DNA from: Candidatus Bathyarchaeia archaeon
Lineage (GTDB): Archaea; Thermoproteota; Bathyarchaeia; Bathyarchaeales; Bathycorpusculaceae
Assembly: GCA_038873195.1 (NCBI GenBank)
Contig: JAVZEV010000001.1
Location: 1-64,000 of the forward strand
Direction of reading: 5' to 3'
Length of the DNA: 64,000 nucleotides
Both the position numbers and the translations under genes were made by a program. This document shows, in pieces, positions 9,056 through 17,954 of the stretch (positions within the stretch are counted from its first letter, which is position 1; each line of letters begins with the position of its first letter). Under the pieces are notes generated by a model. The model did no database searches. It saw only the letters and a list, made by a program, of their open reading frames with translations, and was not told the DNA's origin.

Positions 9056-9520
9056 CTATTTCACTATTATCACTGGACAATGTGCTTCGTCTGCAACCCG
9101 GTCAGCGACGCTTCCTAAGAAAAACTCTTTAACTCTGCCTAATCCCCTATGCCCCATTACTATGAGGTCAAAGTTTTCTTCTTTGGCAGTTTCAACAATC
9201 TTGTCTGCCGGTCGACCTTCCTTTAGCACGGTTGAAATTTTTAAGTTAGGCTTCAGATCCTTAGCCCTTTTAAAAGCATTGGATAATATTTTTTCATGAA
9301 TATCTTTCACTTCTTTAGTAAACTCGTCCCAATTAGCAGGATAAGCAAACGGCTCTCCTGGATACTCGATCATTGGATAGATGACCCTCGGTACCTGAAA
9401 AACATTTATTATTGTAACGGTCGCAGAATATTTTTCCGCTATATCAAGTGCAAAATCCAACGCCTTATCAGCGTGTTCAGAGCCATCAATTGCCACCAAA
9501 ATTTTTTTAATCAAATCCAT
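9056..9520 (-). CDS. Universal stress protein, UspA family
   Basis: A 154-residue single-domain protein of the adenine-nucleotide alpha-hydrolase fold. It begins KKILVAIDGSEHADKALDFA and ends with the ATP-binding signature GHRGLGRVKEFFLGSVADRV, so it probably binds ATP. The family helps cells survive energy or oxidative stress. It sits 31 bp after a PfkB kinase gene and 9 bp before phosphoglycerate mutase on the same strand, so it is probably co-expressed with sugar metabolism. Confidence 0.93.
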   Translation of the reverse strand: MDLIKKILVAIDGSEHADKALDFALDIAEKYSATVTIINVFQVPRVIYPMIEYPGEPFAYPANWDEFTKEVKDIHEKILSNAFKRAKDLKPNLKISTVLKEGRPADKIVETAKEENFDLIVMGHRGLGRVKEFFLGSVADRVADEAHCPVIIVK

Positions 9521-9551
9521 CCCATCTATTCAATCTTTTCACTTTTCTAAC

Positions 9552-10478
9552 TCATAGATTTTGCGCATGCTCCTTTAAAAATCGTTCAACAGCTTTCCGA
9601 TTTGGCAAGGCTCTGGCTCCAACTCTTGTTATCTTTAAATTAGCTGTAGCATTAGCAAACTCAACAGAATCTTCCAAATTTTTACCCTCCAATTGAGCGG
9701 TGATAAAACCAGCTGAAAATGCGTCACCTGCTCCAGTAGTGTCAACAACCTTAACTGGATAAGCGGGAACGCTAAAACTTTTGGAGTGATCTATTGCAAA
9801 TACGCCATCTGGACCCCTTTTAATTATGACCATTTTTGGTCCAGATGCAAGAAGAGTCTTCGCTGCTTTTTCAAGTTCGATTACGCCTGTGAGCTCTTGG
9901 GATTCCTCTTGATTCAGAAGAATCTGGTCAACATGATGTAAGAGGGGCAACAGCCTTTTCAGTCCCATCCTCGACATGAGTCTTCCAGGATCAAAGGAAA
10001 CTGTAACATTTGCTTTCTTTGCTATTTTTGCGGCAGCTAGAGCCGTGTCAAATGAAAGCCCAGTAATATGAACATGTTCGCTTGATGAAATGTAGTCCTT
10101 ATCCAAATCAGATGGAAATAGCTTATCGCTTGCTCCAGTATATCCAAACATAATTACTTGCCCCTTCTTGTTAATGGCGATTACTGTTAACCCTGAACTT
10201 GTTGCAGTATCAACTTTAACATGAGCTACGTCAACTCCGTCATGCTCAAGTTCTTCTAAAAGCACTCGTCCAAACGTGTCAAAACCAATAGATCCTATAA
10301 ATCCGGATTTCACGCCAAGTCGTGATGCGCCCACAGCCACATTTGCAGCAGAACCTCCACCACCTAGACTTAACTTGTCAGTTTTTGCTTCCCCATCAGC
10401 TTCGGGAAATTCGTCCACAAAAATGCGAATATCCATCAAAACATGACCAATAGCAACAAGATCAGGCAAGACAAACAC
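9552..10478 (-). CDS. PfkB family carbohydrate or nucleoside kinase
   Basis: A 308-residue ribokinase-fold kinase. The first PfkB signature is visible as LSLGGGGSAANVAVGASRLG (about residue 36), and the catalytic second signature as DTTGAGDAFSAGF, which contains the catalytic Asp. The exact sugar cannot be read from the sequence; archaeal members include ribokinase, KDG kinase, nucleoside kinase and ADP-independent phosphofructokinase-like enzymes. GTG at 10478 is used; a TTG nine bases in has better spacing to GAGAGGAA. It follows the HPr-kinase-like gene by 12 bp. Confidence 0.92.
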   Translation of the reverse strand: MFVLPDLVAIGHVLMDIRIFVDEFPEADGEAKTDKLSLGGGGSAANVAVGASRLGVKSGFIGSIGFDTFGRVLLEELEHDGVDVAHVKVDTATSSGLTVIAINKKGQVIMFGYTGASDKLFPSDLDKDYISSSEHVHITGLSFDTALAAAKIAKKANVTVSFDPGRLMSRMGLKRLLPLLHHVDQILLNQEESQELTGVIELEKAAKTLLASGPKMVIIKRGPDGVFAIDHSKSFSVPAYPVKVVDTTGAGDAFSAGFITAQLEGKNLEDSVEFANATANLKITRVGARALPNRKAVERFLKEHAQNL

Positions 10479-10490
10479 TTCCTCTCTACA

Positions 10491-11453
10491 TCATAGTTTA
10501 CTGCTTACATTTAGTATTTCTCTAATTCTCTGTTGAGTCTCTCGTGGTGGCATAATGGTATTGACCATATAGACATTTGTCTGCTTAAAATATCTATGGA
10601 AGAAATCCTTTCTTAACTCAAGTTTTCTTTGATCTTTCACAAGTTGATGAGGGTTGCAGAAGTCGTTTGCAATCATGTACTGTAAGGCTTCATCCACACT
10701 TAATTTAGTGACAATTCTTTTGTCTGCCGGGTCTCTCTTCAACAAAATTATATCCCTCATTGTAGTTAGGGGTATAACGCCTCCGCTCCCGACAATCCAT
10801 CTGACGTTCACTACCGCTCTGCCTTCCTTATCGAAATGAGCCTTATCTACAAGCCGTTCATACTCGTTCCAAATTTTTCCAATGTCTGCCTCAATGTAAC
10901 AATTCTTTTCAGAACCAAACGCAAGTGGTTCTCTACTAGACAACCTCACGAAATACCAATCATCAGAAACAAGCCGCGCATCTTCAAGACGCAGCAGCCC
11001 CCAAGAATGTGTTGTTTTACCAGTTCCAGAAGGCGCTATCAGCGATACACCATGACCTCCGATGTCGATAGCGGCGCCATGAACAGAATAAATCCTATGT
11101 TCATCTTCCAAAACGTCTCCAGCTACAGCCAAAGCTATGCTTTTTATCCATCCATAATAGTCAACATTTACCAAAAAGGCCGTTTTGGTATAAGGATCAT
11201 ATTTTACCGTCATCTGTTGCCCAGGCTCTTCAAGGACTATTAGTCTTCCGTGAGACCTTACATCTTCGCTCATTGTGTAAAAGTTATCTTCCCATCGATC
11301 TTTTACATACTCTGCTTCTGTAAGCAGTTTTATACAACAACCATATATCTCTGCCTTTGCCGTGTATAAGAATCTCCCTTCATATTGTTGATAGAGTTCA
11401 TCCTTCTCTTCTGGACCGATTAATTGAATAGAATACCGTGTTCCAAATTCCAT
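10491..11453 (-). CDS. HPr kinase/phosphorylase-like P-loop protein
   Basis: A 320-residue protein whose central part resembles the C-terminal catalytic domain of HPr kinase. It has the Walker A motif APSGTGKTTHS near residue 138, followed by the nearby acidic motif LVSDDW that corresponds to the Mg-binding VADD of HprK. The N-terminal 120 residues and the C-terminal 80 residues are unlike bacterial HprK. No HPr or other PTS gene is seen, so the substrate is unlikely to be HPr; a small-molecule kinase is as likely. It is the first gene of the operon with the PfkB kinase, UspA and ApgM. Confidence 0.7.
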   Translation of the reverse strand: MEFGTRYSIQLIGPEEKDELYQQYEGRFLYTAKAEIYGCCIKLLTEAEYVKDRWEDNFYTMSEDVRSHGRLIVLEEPGQQMTVKYDPYTKTAFLVNVDYYGWIKSIALAVAGDVLEDEHRIYSVHGAAIDIGGHGVSLIAPSGTGKTTHSWGLLRLEDARLVSDDWYFVRLSSREPLAFGSEKNCYIEADIGKIWNEYERLVDKAHFDKEGRAVVNVRWIVGSGGVIPLTTMRDIILLKRDPADKRIVTKLSVDEALQYMIANDFCNPHQLVKDQRKLELRKDFFHRYFKQTNVYMVNTIMPPRETQQRIREILNVSSKL

Positions 11454-11572
11454 ACTGAAACCTGCCTTTCATTTTACATTAAATCATATAGTCACAAAAA
11501 GGTTTGCTGTTCTTTGTAAACGTTGGATAAAAATAATATACTGCACACACAATTTAGGATTGGTGATAAGTG

Positions 11573-11989
11573 ATGGATTGGCTTGTCTTAGCGATTCTGG
11601 ACGCATTTTTTGCTGCACTTGTGGCGATTTTTGCAAAGGTTGGGTTGCAAGGCGTTGATTCCAATGTTGCCACTGCAATAAGAACCATTGTTATGATGGT
11701 TTTTACGCTAGGCTTCGTAATAGCCATAGGTAAGGGTCCTCAACTAACGCAACTAACTAGTAAGGATGTGTTTTTCATAGTGCTTTCCGGAATAGCTGGC
11801 GCTATATCTTGGCTGCTCTATTTTGCCGCTTTAAAATTGACTGACGCTTCGAAAGTTGCGCCAATAGACAGAGCAAGCGTATTATTCGTGTTAGTCTTAT
11901 CCGCCCTTATTCTAGGCGAAAAAATAACACTTAAAACGGCGATGGCTGGGGTCCTCATTTTCATTGGGGTTCTATTGCTTGCAATTTAA
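11573..11989 (+). CDS. Half-size EamA/DMT transporter
   Basis: A 138-residue membrane protein with about five hydrophobic helices, equal to one EamA domain (normal DMT transporters have two). It ends with the familiar pattern LGEKITLKTAMAGVLIFIGV. Single-domain members normally work as dimers, sometimes in dual topology. The ATG at 11573 is chosen over an overlapping GTG at 11570, with GGTGAT just upstream. It diverges from the HPr-kinase-like operon. The substrate is unknown. Confidence 0.88.
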   Translation: MDWLVLAILDAFFAALVAIFAKVGLQGVDSNVATAIRTIVMMVFTLGFVIAIGKGPQLTQLTSKDVFFIVLSGIAGAISWLLYFAALKLTDASKVAPIDRASVLFVLVLSALILGEKITLKTAMAGVLIFIGVLLLAI

Positions 11990-12097
11990 AAAGCATAGAT
12001 GCAGAGCCATGTTTCGCAGCACACGTTAATGCCTTCACAGTCCCGCTGTTGATAAATTTTAACTACTTCAAACACTTACATTTGATGTGTGATCGAT

Positions 12098-12262
12098 ATG
12101 CCCGATGTTTCGCTAACTAGAGTTGAGTTCCTGCCAAAACGTGATTTAGACGAATTAGAGAAAAAGATCATCGACATTCTAAAAGACTTTGAGAGGAAAC
12201 ACAAAGGAATATTCATTTACGCCGAAGTAGAAATAATAAAAAAGGAGCAAGAAACAGAATAG
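12098..12262 (+). CDS. Small acidic/basic 54-residue protein
   Basis: A short frame from ATG 12098 to TAG 12260-12262. The translation begins MPDVSLTRVEFLPKRDL, continues with an amphipathic helix (ELEKKIIDILKDFERK), and ends with a strand-like IFIYAEVEIIKK. The balanced amphipathic layout and its own upstream AT-rich promoter-like stretch suggest a real gene. No family is recognised. It ends 38 bp before the convergent phosphohexomutase stop. Confidence 0.5.
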   Translation: MPDVSLTRVEFLPKRDLDELEKKIIDILKDFERKHKGIFIYAEVEIIKKEQETE

Positions 12263-12300
12263 ATTACTCATTTTACAAAAGACGTTTGTGAACCAGGGCA

Positions 12301-13734
12301 CTAAGCCTGTTTACTTAATGCTTTAGTAACAAGCTTTTTTCCTTCTTCCAGCATTTCTTCTAATTTCTCCCTGGTAGTTGACTCTCCGTATATCCTGAAA
12401 AGCGGTTCTGTCCCAGAAGGGCGAATAAGCAACCATCCATCATCTTTTAGCAGAAACTTTAATCCGTCCATTCTGTTAACATTTGATATCTCTATGCCAG
12501 CAATTCTATTTGGGATGTTGGATGAAAGCTTTTCCATAACTGTCTGTTTTAGTTCATCCGGGCATGATACGTCGCTACGTCCATTAAACAGTACCCCATA
12601 CTCTTTTTCTAAATCCTTAAGCAGTTCCGACAAACTTTTTCCCGTTTTGGCCACCATTTCCGCTATCTTAACGCCTGTAAAAATGCCATCCTTATCGGGA
12701 ATATGTCCTTTAAAACTTATGCCGCCGCTTTCTTCCCCTCCTAAAACTACATCTTTCTCACGTAAATATTGTCCCACATATTTGAACCCTACAGGCACCT
12801 CATACACTGGAAGCCTATGCTTTTCAGCTATTCGGTCGAGAAGATGAGTTGTAGCTACAGTCCGTACAACACCTCCCAACTTTCCACTTTTGACGGTGTA
12901 GTCAAATAGTAGCGGAAGAAGCTGATCTGCAGCAAAATAAGCGCCATTACTATCATATACCGCCAGACGATCAGCATCGCCATCAGTTGCCAACCCCAAG
13001 TCTGCCCCAAGGCTAATAACCATATTTTTAAGATCTGTTAGAAACTCTGGAAGCGGTTCGGGGCGTCCTCCGCCAAAGTTGGGATCAACTTCATTATGGA
13101 TAACTACAACTTTGCAACTAAGACTTCGCAAAATACGATCCAAATAGCCTCTTGCAGTTCCATACATTACATCAAAAACCACTTTGAGCCTCATTTTTCT
13201 GAAAGCTTCCAAATCTAACTGTTTTTTAACAAACCTTATGTAGGGCCCTGTCGGATCAATCCACTTCAATAACCCACGTTGCATCCCAGTCTCGATCGAG
13301 ATTTCCTTTATTTTACGTTCCCTAAAAATTCTGCTAATATTATTAGTGATCTCTTCAGTTGTTTCTGGCAATGCGGGACCCGCATATTCTGGGATGTACT
13401 TAATACCGTTCCATTCTGGCGGGTTATGCGAGGCTGTAATCATTATTGCGCCAGCAGCTTTCCTATGTAAAACCTCAAAGGCTGCGACTGGAGTGGGCAC
13501 ATCTCTTTTTGTGATGTATGTTGGGATGTCATTACCTAACATTATTTTGCATGCACTTTCTGCAAAGTGTCGTGACCATTTGCGCGTGTCATATCCAACT
13601 ATAATGCGTCTTTCCTTTAAGCCGTGAGACTGAACATAGTCAGCTATGCCTTGAGCCACGACTTTTACATTATCAAAAGTAAACTCTCTGCCTATGACGC
13701 CGCGCCAACCGTCTGTGCCGAAACTAATTTTCAC
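12301..13734 (-). CDS. Phosphoglucomutase/phosphomannomutase family phosphohexomutase
   Basis: Interconverts hexose 1- and 6-phosphates and supplies sugar-nucleotide and glycogen synthesis. All four domain signatures are visible: FGTDGWRGVIG at the N-terminus, the phosphoserine loop TASHNPPEWNGIKY, the Mg loop DGDADRLAVYD, and the phosphate-binding RPSGTEPLFRIYGES. The start chosen is GTG at 13734, which has GAGGGG eight bases upstream; a TTG at 13758 would add eight residues. It diverges from a glycosyltransferase, with a 135-bp shared promoter region. Glucose versus mannose preference is not decidable from sequence alone. Confidence 0.95.
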   Translation of the reverse strand: MKISFGTDGWRGVIGREFTFDNVKVVAQGIADYVQSHGLKERRIIVGYDTRKWSRHFAESACKIMLGNDIPTYITKRDVPTPVAAFEVLHRKAAGAIMITASHNPPEWNGIKYIPEYAGPALPETTEEITNNISRIFRERKIKEISIETGMQRGLLKWIDPTGPYIRFVKKQLDLEAFRKMRLKVVFDVMYGTARGYLDRILRSLSCKVVVIHNEVDPNFGGGRPEPLPEFLTDLKNMVISLGADLGLATDGDADRLAVYDSNGAYFAADQLLPLLFDYTVKSGKLGGVVRTVATTHLLDRIAEKHRLPVYEVPVGFKYVGQYLREKDVVLGGEESGGISFKGHIPDKDGIFTGVKIAEMVAKTGKSLSELLKDLEKEYGVLFNGRSDVSCPDELKQTVMEKLSSNIPNRIAGIEISNVNRMDGLKFLLKDDGWLLIRPSGTEPLFRIYGESTTREKLEEMLEEGKKLVTKALSKQA

Positions 13735-13869
13735 CGAAAACCCCTCAACGTATCCCAACTTTTATTAACCGTTCAATTCTGGTTTTTTCTACTGCACTAT
13801 AACTAAAGGGAAAAATATAAGCATCCTTTATCAAACTTATGATATTATAACTTGGAGTGGGAGAGTAAA

Positions 13870-15111
13870 ATGCGGATAGGGTTCTTCGTTTGGGAATACC
13901 CGCCTAAGCTTGTAGGCGGTTTAGGAACATACGCAGAATATATAACTCACGAGTTTGTTGAGTTAGGCCACGATGTTGCGGTTTTTACCCTTAATCCTGG
14001 AGATTTGAATACACGAGAGATTTTAAAGGGAGTGGAAGTTCACAGACCACTTATTGCTGACGCAAGCAACGTTTTTCCAATGTTTGTTGCGGATGACTTG
14101 AGAAAATGGGGAACAAACATCCGCTTCTTTAACGACATCTTCATTTACAACGTTCTAAGCGCAACCAAATTCATTAATGGGCTAATCAGAAAGGAAGGTT
14201 ATAAATTTGACATTGTATGTGTGCACGACTGGTTAAGCAGCATAGCTGGCTTAATAATCAAGAACGAAACCAAAATCCCAGTTGTTTTTCACGTTCACAG
14301 CACAGAATGGGGAAGAAGCGGCGGGCAAGGCTCAGAGGTTGTTTCACATCTCGAATGGGCAACTGCCCAAGCTGCTGACAAAATAATAACCGTCAGTCAT
14401 GCAATGAAGGACGATTTGGCACGTCACGGTTGGCCGCAACAAAAAATAAGCGTTGTATGGAATGGCGTGGACCCTATACGCTATAATCCACAAAACTGTA
14501 AACCTGAAGATGTTAAGAAGATCCGAGAGAAGTATAATATTCCAAACGATTGGAAAATGCTCCTCTTCCTTGGAAGATTAACGTGGGTAAAGGGTGTTAA
14601 AAATCTAATACAAGCAATGCCAACAGTTTTGAGAGATTATCCGCGCACGAAACTGGTGATCTTAGGCAAAGGCGAAGAAGAAAGGGATATAGCAGAAACA
14701 GCCACTAGACTCGGAATAAAAGATAACGTTATTTGTCGTTTTGATTTTGTCCCAGAAGAAGAACGAATTCTACATTATGCCGCTGCAGACGTCTGCGTCT
14801 TCCCGTCGGTATACGAACCATTCGGCATAGTAAGCCTAGAAGCCATGGCAATGGCAAAACCCGTAGTCGTCGGCGCTCATGGAGTAGTAGGCTTCAGAGA
14901 ACAAGTAGTTCCTTCAAGTCCAGAACAAAACGGCATCCACGTAAACGGCGAAGACCCAGCCGACATAGCATGGGGAATAAAAGAAACCCTTAAAGACCCA
15001 CAAAATGCCAAAACATGGGGAGAAAACGGACGAAAAAGAGTCTTACAATACTTTACATGGAGAAAAACAGCAGACCAAACACTTGGAATATATCAAACAC
15101 TCGTCCAGTAA
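13870..15111 (+). CDS. Glycosyltransferase family 4, glycogen/starch synthase-like
   Basis: A 413-residue GT-B fold transferase. The N-terminal acceptor domain starts MRIGFFVWEYPPKLVGGLGT, with the glycine-rich loop found in glycogen synthases. The C-terminal domain has LFLGRLTWVKGVKNL and the nucleotide-sugar-binding E-x7-E motif in YEPFGIVSLEAMA. Glycogen or another glucan, or a surface glycan, are all possible products. The ATG at 13870 follows GGAGTGGGAG; the frame is open 18 bases further upstream from a TTG. Its divergent partner, phosphohexomutase, would supply glucose 1-phosphate, which supports a polysaccharide role. Confidence 0.92.
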   Translation: MRIGFFVWEYPPKLVGGLGTYAEYITHEFVELGHDVAVFTLNPGDLNTREILKGVEVHRPLIADASNVFPMFVADDLRKWGTNIRFFNDIFIYNVLSATKFINGLIRKEGYKFDIVCVHDWLSSIAGLIIKNETKIPVVFHVHSTEWGRSGGQGSEVVSHLEWATAQAADKIITVSHAMKDDLARHGWPQQKISVVWNGVDPIRYNPQNCKPEDVKKIREKYNIPNDWKMLLFLGRLTWVKGVKNLIQAMPTVLRDYPRTKLVILGKGEEERDIAETATRLGIKDNVICRFDFVPEEERILHYAAADVCVFPSVYEPFGIVSLEAMAMAKPVVVGAHGVVGFREQVVPSSPEQNGIHVNGEDPADIAWGIKETLKDPQNAKTWGENGRKRVLQYFTWRKTADQTLGIYQTLVQ

Positions 15112-15182
15112 ATTTGTAATAAAAAAGTTAGAAAGGCTTCCTTTCCACTTAGAAGTAGTTGAAGTCAAGAGGTTTATTAAAA

Positions 15183-15818
15183 ATGAAAAATAAATCGAAC
15201 AATCAAAACAGTAGAAAATGGCTGAACAGAAATGTGGCGGCGATGGGTTTCACGAGCCTGTTCAGTGACGCAAGCCATGAGATGGCTACTTCTATTCTTG
15301 CTCAATTCTTAACAATCGAGTTGCATGGTTCAGCTGAAATCTTGGGCTTAATAGAGGGACTGGCGGACTTCTCCTCAAGTTTTATTAAGACATATTCTGG
15401 TTGGCTAAGCGATAAGTTGGGCAAGAGAAAGCCCCTTGCGACATTAGGCTATACGCTTACAGGAATATTTATATCTCTATTTGCCTTTGCATTTAACTTT
15501 CTTCAAGTACTGTTCTATAGAACAGTTGGATGGATTGGAAGAGGCATAAGAGAACCGCCGAGAGACGCCCTTCTAGCCGATTCAGTTGAGCCTGAAAGCT
15601 ACGGTCACGCGTTTGGTTTCCATCGCATGATGGACACGTTAGGCGCCATCATAGGCCCAAGCATAGCTTTTATTCTACTTCTTATCATCGGGTTTAGAAA
15701 CGTTTTTCTGGTTGCGTTTTTGCCAGGCATCTTAGCGATATTGGTGTTCGCGCTTTTCACGAGGGAAAAAGTTTGTAGGCAAAAGGTTGAAGGGGAGAGA
15801 AAATTGTTAGCGACATAA
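15183..15818 (+). CDS. MFS transporter, N-terminal part (frameshifted gene)
   Basis: This codes for the first six helices of a major facilitator transporter. It contains the loop 2-3 signature in GWLSDKLGKRKPLATLGY and GRGIREPPRDALLADSV. The frame runs off into a stop at 15816-15818 about five codons after it should have continued into the second half. The two halves are exactly contiguous in homologous layout, so this is one gene broken by a single-base change near 15800 (run of four A). Start ATG 15183 is preferred; a TTG at 15159 is also in frame. The substrate is unknown; the motif resembles MFS members near sugar genes. Confidence 0.8.
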   Translation: MKNKSNNQNSRKWLNRNVAAMGFTSLFSDASHEMATSILAQFLTIELHGSAEILGLIEGLADFSSSFIKTYSGWLSDKLGKRKPLATLGYTLTGIFISLFAFAFNFLQVLFYRTVGWIGRGIREPPRDALLADSVEPESYGHAFGFHRMMDTLGAIIGPSIAFILLLIIGFRNVFLVAFLPGILAILVFALFTREKVCRQKVEGERKLLAT

Positions 15819-15823
15819 GAGGG

Positions 15824-16381
15824 TTGCCAACTAAATTCAAACATTACCTGTTAGCTGTAGGCATATTTGGTGTCGGAAATTTCGCCAACACATTTCTAGT
15901 GTTAAGAGCTACAGAAGCTTTAACGCCAAGTTTCGGAGTTGTAATTGCCAGCAGCACCAGCGCATTCCTTTACGTGTTGCTTAATGTGGGCGCTGCATTT
16001 TTCGCCTACATATTCGGCGTATTGGGAGACAAAGTCAGCAAAAAGGATCTATTAGCATTAGGATACCTAAACTTCAGCATATACTGCATCGGCTTCATTT
16101 TCTCACCACCAAACATTTGGATCTACGCCTTCCTCTTCCTTTTAGCGGGCGTAGAAACAGGAGCCATAGACGCAACTGAAAGATCGTATGCCGCTGAACT
16201 GCTAAAAGGAAACAGAAGAGGAACAGGCTTCGTAATCCTCAGCACAATAAATGGCATAGGAGACTTCACATCAAGCATCACCGCCGGAATCTTATGGACA
16301 CTCATATCCGCCAGCGCATCTTTCACCTTCGGAGCGACACTCGCCCTAATGGCAACGGCGATCCTAATAATTCGCAAGTAA
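15824..16381 (+). CDS. MFS transporter, C-terminal part (frameshifted gene)
   Basis: This is the second six-helix half of the transporter begun at 15183, in the -1 frame. In this frame the coding signal extends back to about 15800 (KIVSDIRGLPTKFKHYLL), joining smoothly to the VEGER at the end of the first half. It includes a repeated loop signature, GVLGDKVSKKDLLALGY. A separate start at TTG 15824 is possible, but nothing suggests independent translation. The parts could be a recent pseudogene, an assembly error in a homopolymer, or less likely a -1 frameshift product. Confidence 0.72.
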   Translation: MPTKFKHYLLAVGIFGVGNFANTFLVLRATEALTPSFGVVIASSTSAFLYVLLNVGAAFFAYIFGVLGDKVSKKDLLALGYLNFSIYCIGFIFSPPNIWIYAFLFLLAGVETGAIDATERSYAAELLKGNRRGTGFVILSTINGIGDFTSSITAGILWTLISASASFTFGATLALMATAILIIRK

Positions 16382-16803
16382 GCAAAAGCAAAACACAATG
16401 ATTCTTTCACAAATGCCTTGCTAATTCTTCTGTTAGTAACGTTTAATTGAAGACTGGCGAAATCTTGGTTTTGATGTAGTGCGAAAAACCTACTATATAA
16501 GGCGCGGTTTGAAGTTTTTCAAAATTTTCTAATATTTATTTTTGGGTGTTGTCTGTTAACGTGAATTAACAGAACATCCGTTATCATGGGTTTTTGGGCG
16601 GGTGGAGGATTTTTCTAATAGGAAATACAAGAGAAATTGCGCGAGTGAAAATGCAATGAGAGTATAAATATATATACTATGGTGGAGGGGTGGGGGGTTT
16701 TCTATTTTCTAACAGTTTAACAGGAAACACCATGTCCTTGTCCAAAAAGCCTAGAATGGTGAGTTCCTTCTTTATTTGCATTAGTTTTCCAATGAAGTCT
16801 GTC
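16382..16803. other. Non-coding left border of the integrated element
   Basis: No gene is seen in these 422 bases. The stretch holds several YTAACAG motifs: inverted CTGTTAG at 16430-16436, inverted CTGTTAA at 16553-16559, then TTAACAG at 16566-16572 and 16717-16723, and CTAACAG at 16709-16715. It also has an AT-rich near-palindrome at 16661-16678 (AGTATA...TATACT) and a G-rich run at 16681-16699. Such iteron-like spacing could mark a replication origin or recombinase arm sites. That use is a guess. Confidence 0.4.
16552..16573. repeat. Inverted repeat TCTGTTAA-N6-TTAACAGA
   Basis: Perfect 8-base arms separated by six bases in the left border of the element. It could be an operator, origin iteron or recombinase binding site. 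No hairpin with a T tract follows, so a terminator is unlikely. Confidence 0.6.
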
Positions 16804-17070
16804 TTATTGATGTGTTAGTAAGCTTATTTTGTCCTTCTTGAGGAAGATGAGGCCCCTTACGTTCATACAGAACATAGCTTTGGCTTCGGTAGGAGTGGGA
16901 TAGGCTTGTGGGCCTTCAAGCTCTGCGAGGCGCCTCTTCAACAACTCGTTAACTTCCTCGCTCATCGATTTCCCCTGCCCATCCAATACAGCCTTCAACC
17001 GCATATACACTTCACGTTCAATGCTGAACGATTTGACAACTACCTCTGCGTATTTTCTGGGTCTCGGCAT
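16804..17070 (-). CDS. Ribbon-helix-helix (CopG-like) DNA-binding protein
   Basis: An 88-residue protein. A basic N-terminus (MPRPRKYAEV) leads to a strand with SFSIEREVYMRLKAVL and a second helix SMSEEVNELLKRRLAEL, the classic ribbon-helix-helix layout in residues 10-55. The C-terminal 30 residues are not part of that domain. It is probably a repressor or copy-control protein of the integrated element. It is the leftmost gene of the element, transcribed outward, with a 170-bp gap from the next gene. Confidence 0.75.
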   Translation of the reverse strand: MPRPRKYAEVVVKSFSIEREVYMRLKAVLDGQGKSMSEEVNELLKRRLAELEGPQAYPTPTEAKAMFCMNVRGLIFLKKDKISLLTHQ

Positions 17071-17239
17071 AAAGGTTTCCCCGTAAGAAAAATAATAAAT
17101 AACCAGAGAATTCGAATATACGCCTCTAAAGCCCTAATGTATCATAATAAAAAATGTGCTTGTGTCTTCAGCGTTTGCAGTTTTTGGCAAGTTAGGAAAA
17201 TATCTTAATAAAAAACAGCTTAGCCCTTTTGCATTCTAG

Positions 17240-17950
17240 TTAGGTTCCTTGTTTAGTTGGCTTTTTCGCAGCTTTCCTAACGGGCTTATGGATTTTTTCT
17301 TTGATTCCTTGCCAATGGGCCAATGTTGCTCTTAATCCTTCAATTTCTTCGTTAATTTGTCCGGCAAAGGCTTCTTTCAGTTCGGGTTCGCTGTTTAAGA
17401 AGGCTATTACTTCATCAGTCGGAAAATATCCTTCTTCCCAAATTAATGGTTCTCGGATGGTTGGCACACCTAACCAAGCGATGAACTCTTCCAAGAACAA
17501 CATTTCTGTATTTTTGTATGCCCGTAGGCAAAGCGCATCAACGATGCGGCTTAACAGGGCTAGGGCATAGCCCTCAGGCACATAACGCAAGAAAGCTTTC
17601 CACTTATTGAATAATAGCGCGTTTATCTTTTCCGAAATTTCTTTCGTGATTTCCGGCTTGCGTTTGTTAAGGAAACAATCCTTGAAGTAGTTGTTGAGGT
17701 AGACTATCAAGCCGTAAGGCGTTAACTCATAAATCCTAGTTTGTAGTCCTGTGCGAAATTTGCCTTCCTTTTTGACCCGTATAAGATTCGCCTTTAACGC
17801 CTGGTCAATTTTCTTATGTACCGTGGCGTGGGGCATTTCTGTTCTCTTTTCAATTTGGTATGGTGTTGCCTCACTGACCTCTGTTAAAACGCGTAGTATC
17901 CTTTGTATAAGTTGGTCTTCTGTGGTTTTTTCCAGAAATTCTTCGTTCAT
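17240..17950 (-). CDS. Helix-turn-helix regulator of the integrated element
   Basis: A 236-residue protein. Residues 10-75 form a winged helix of the MarR/ArsR type (QRILRVLTEVSEATPYQIEK, then HATVHKKIDQALKANLIRV). The rest is helical and of unknown fold, rich in Trp and Leu, with a basic Lys-rich tail (KPVRKAAKKPTKQGT). The start is only 5 bp from a perfect TGTCACG/CGTGACA palindrome, and it diverges from the replication operon. It probably regulates that promoter and itself. Confidence 0.7.
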   Translation of the reverse strand: MNEEFLEKTTEDQLIQRILRVLTEVSEATPYQIEKRTEMPHATVHKKIDQALKANLIRVKKEGKFRTGLQTRIYELTPYGLIVYLNNYFKDCFLNKRKPEITKEISEKINALLFNKWKAFLRYVPEGYALALLSRIVDALCLRAYKNTEMLFLEEFIAWLGVPTIREPLIWEEGYFPTDEVIAFLNSEPELKEAFAGQINEEIEGLRATLAHWQGIKEKIHKPVRKAAKKPTKQGT

Positions 17951-17954
17951 GATA

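Noticed and set aside
16661-16678. AT-rich near-palindrome AGTATA...TATACT as attachment site
   Set aside because: No copy is present at the right edge of the element, so there is no support beyond its symmetry.
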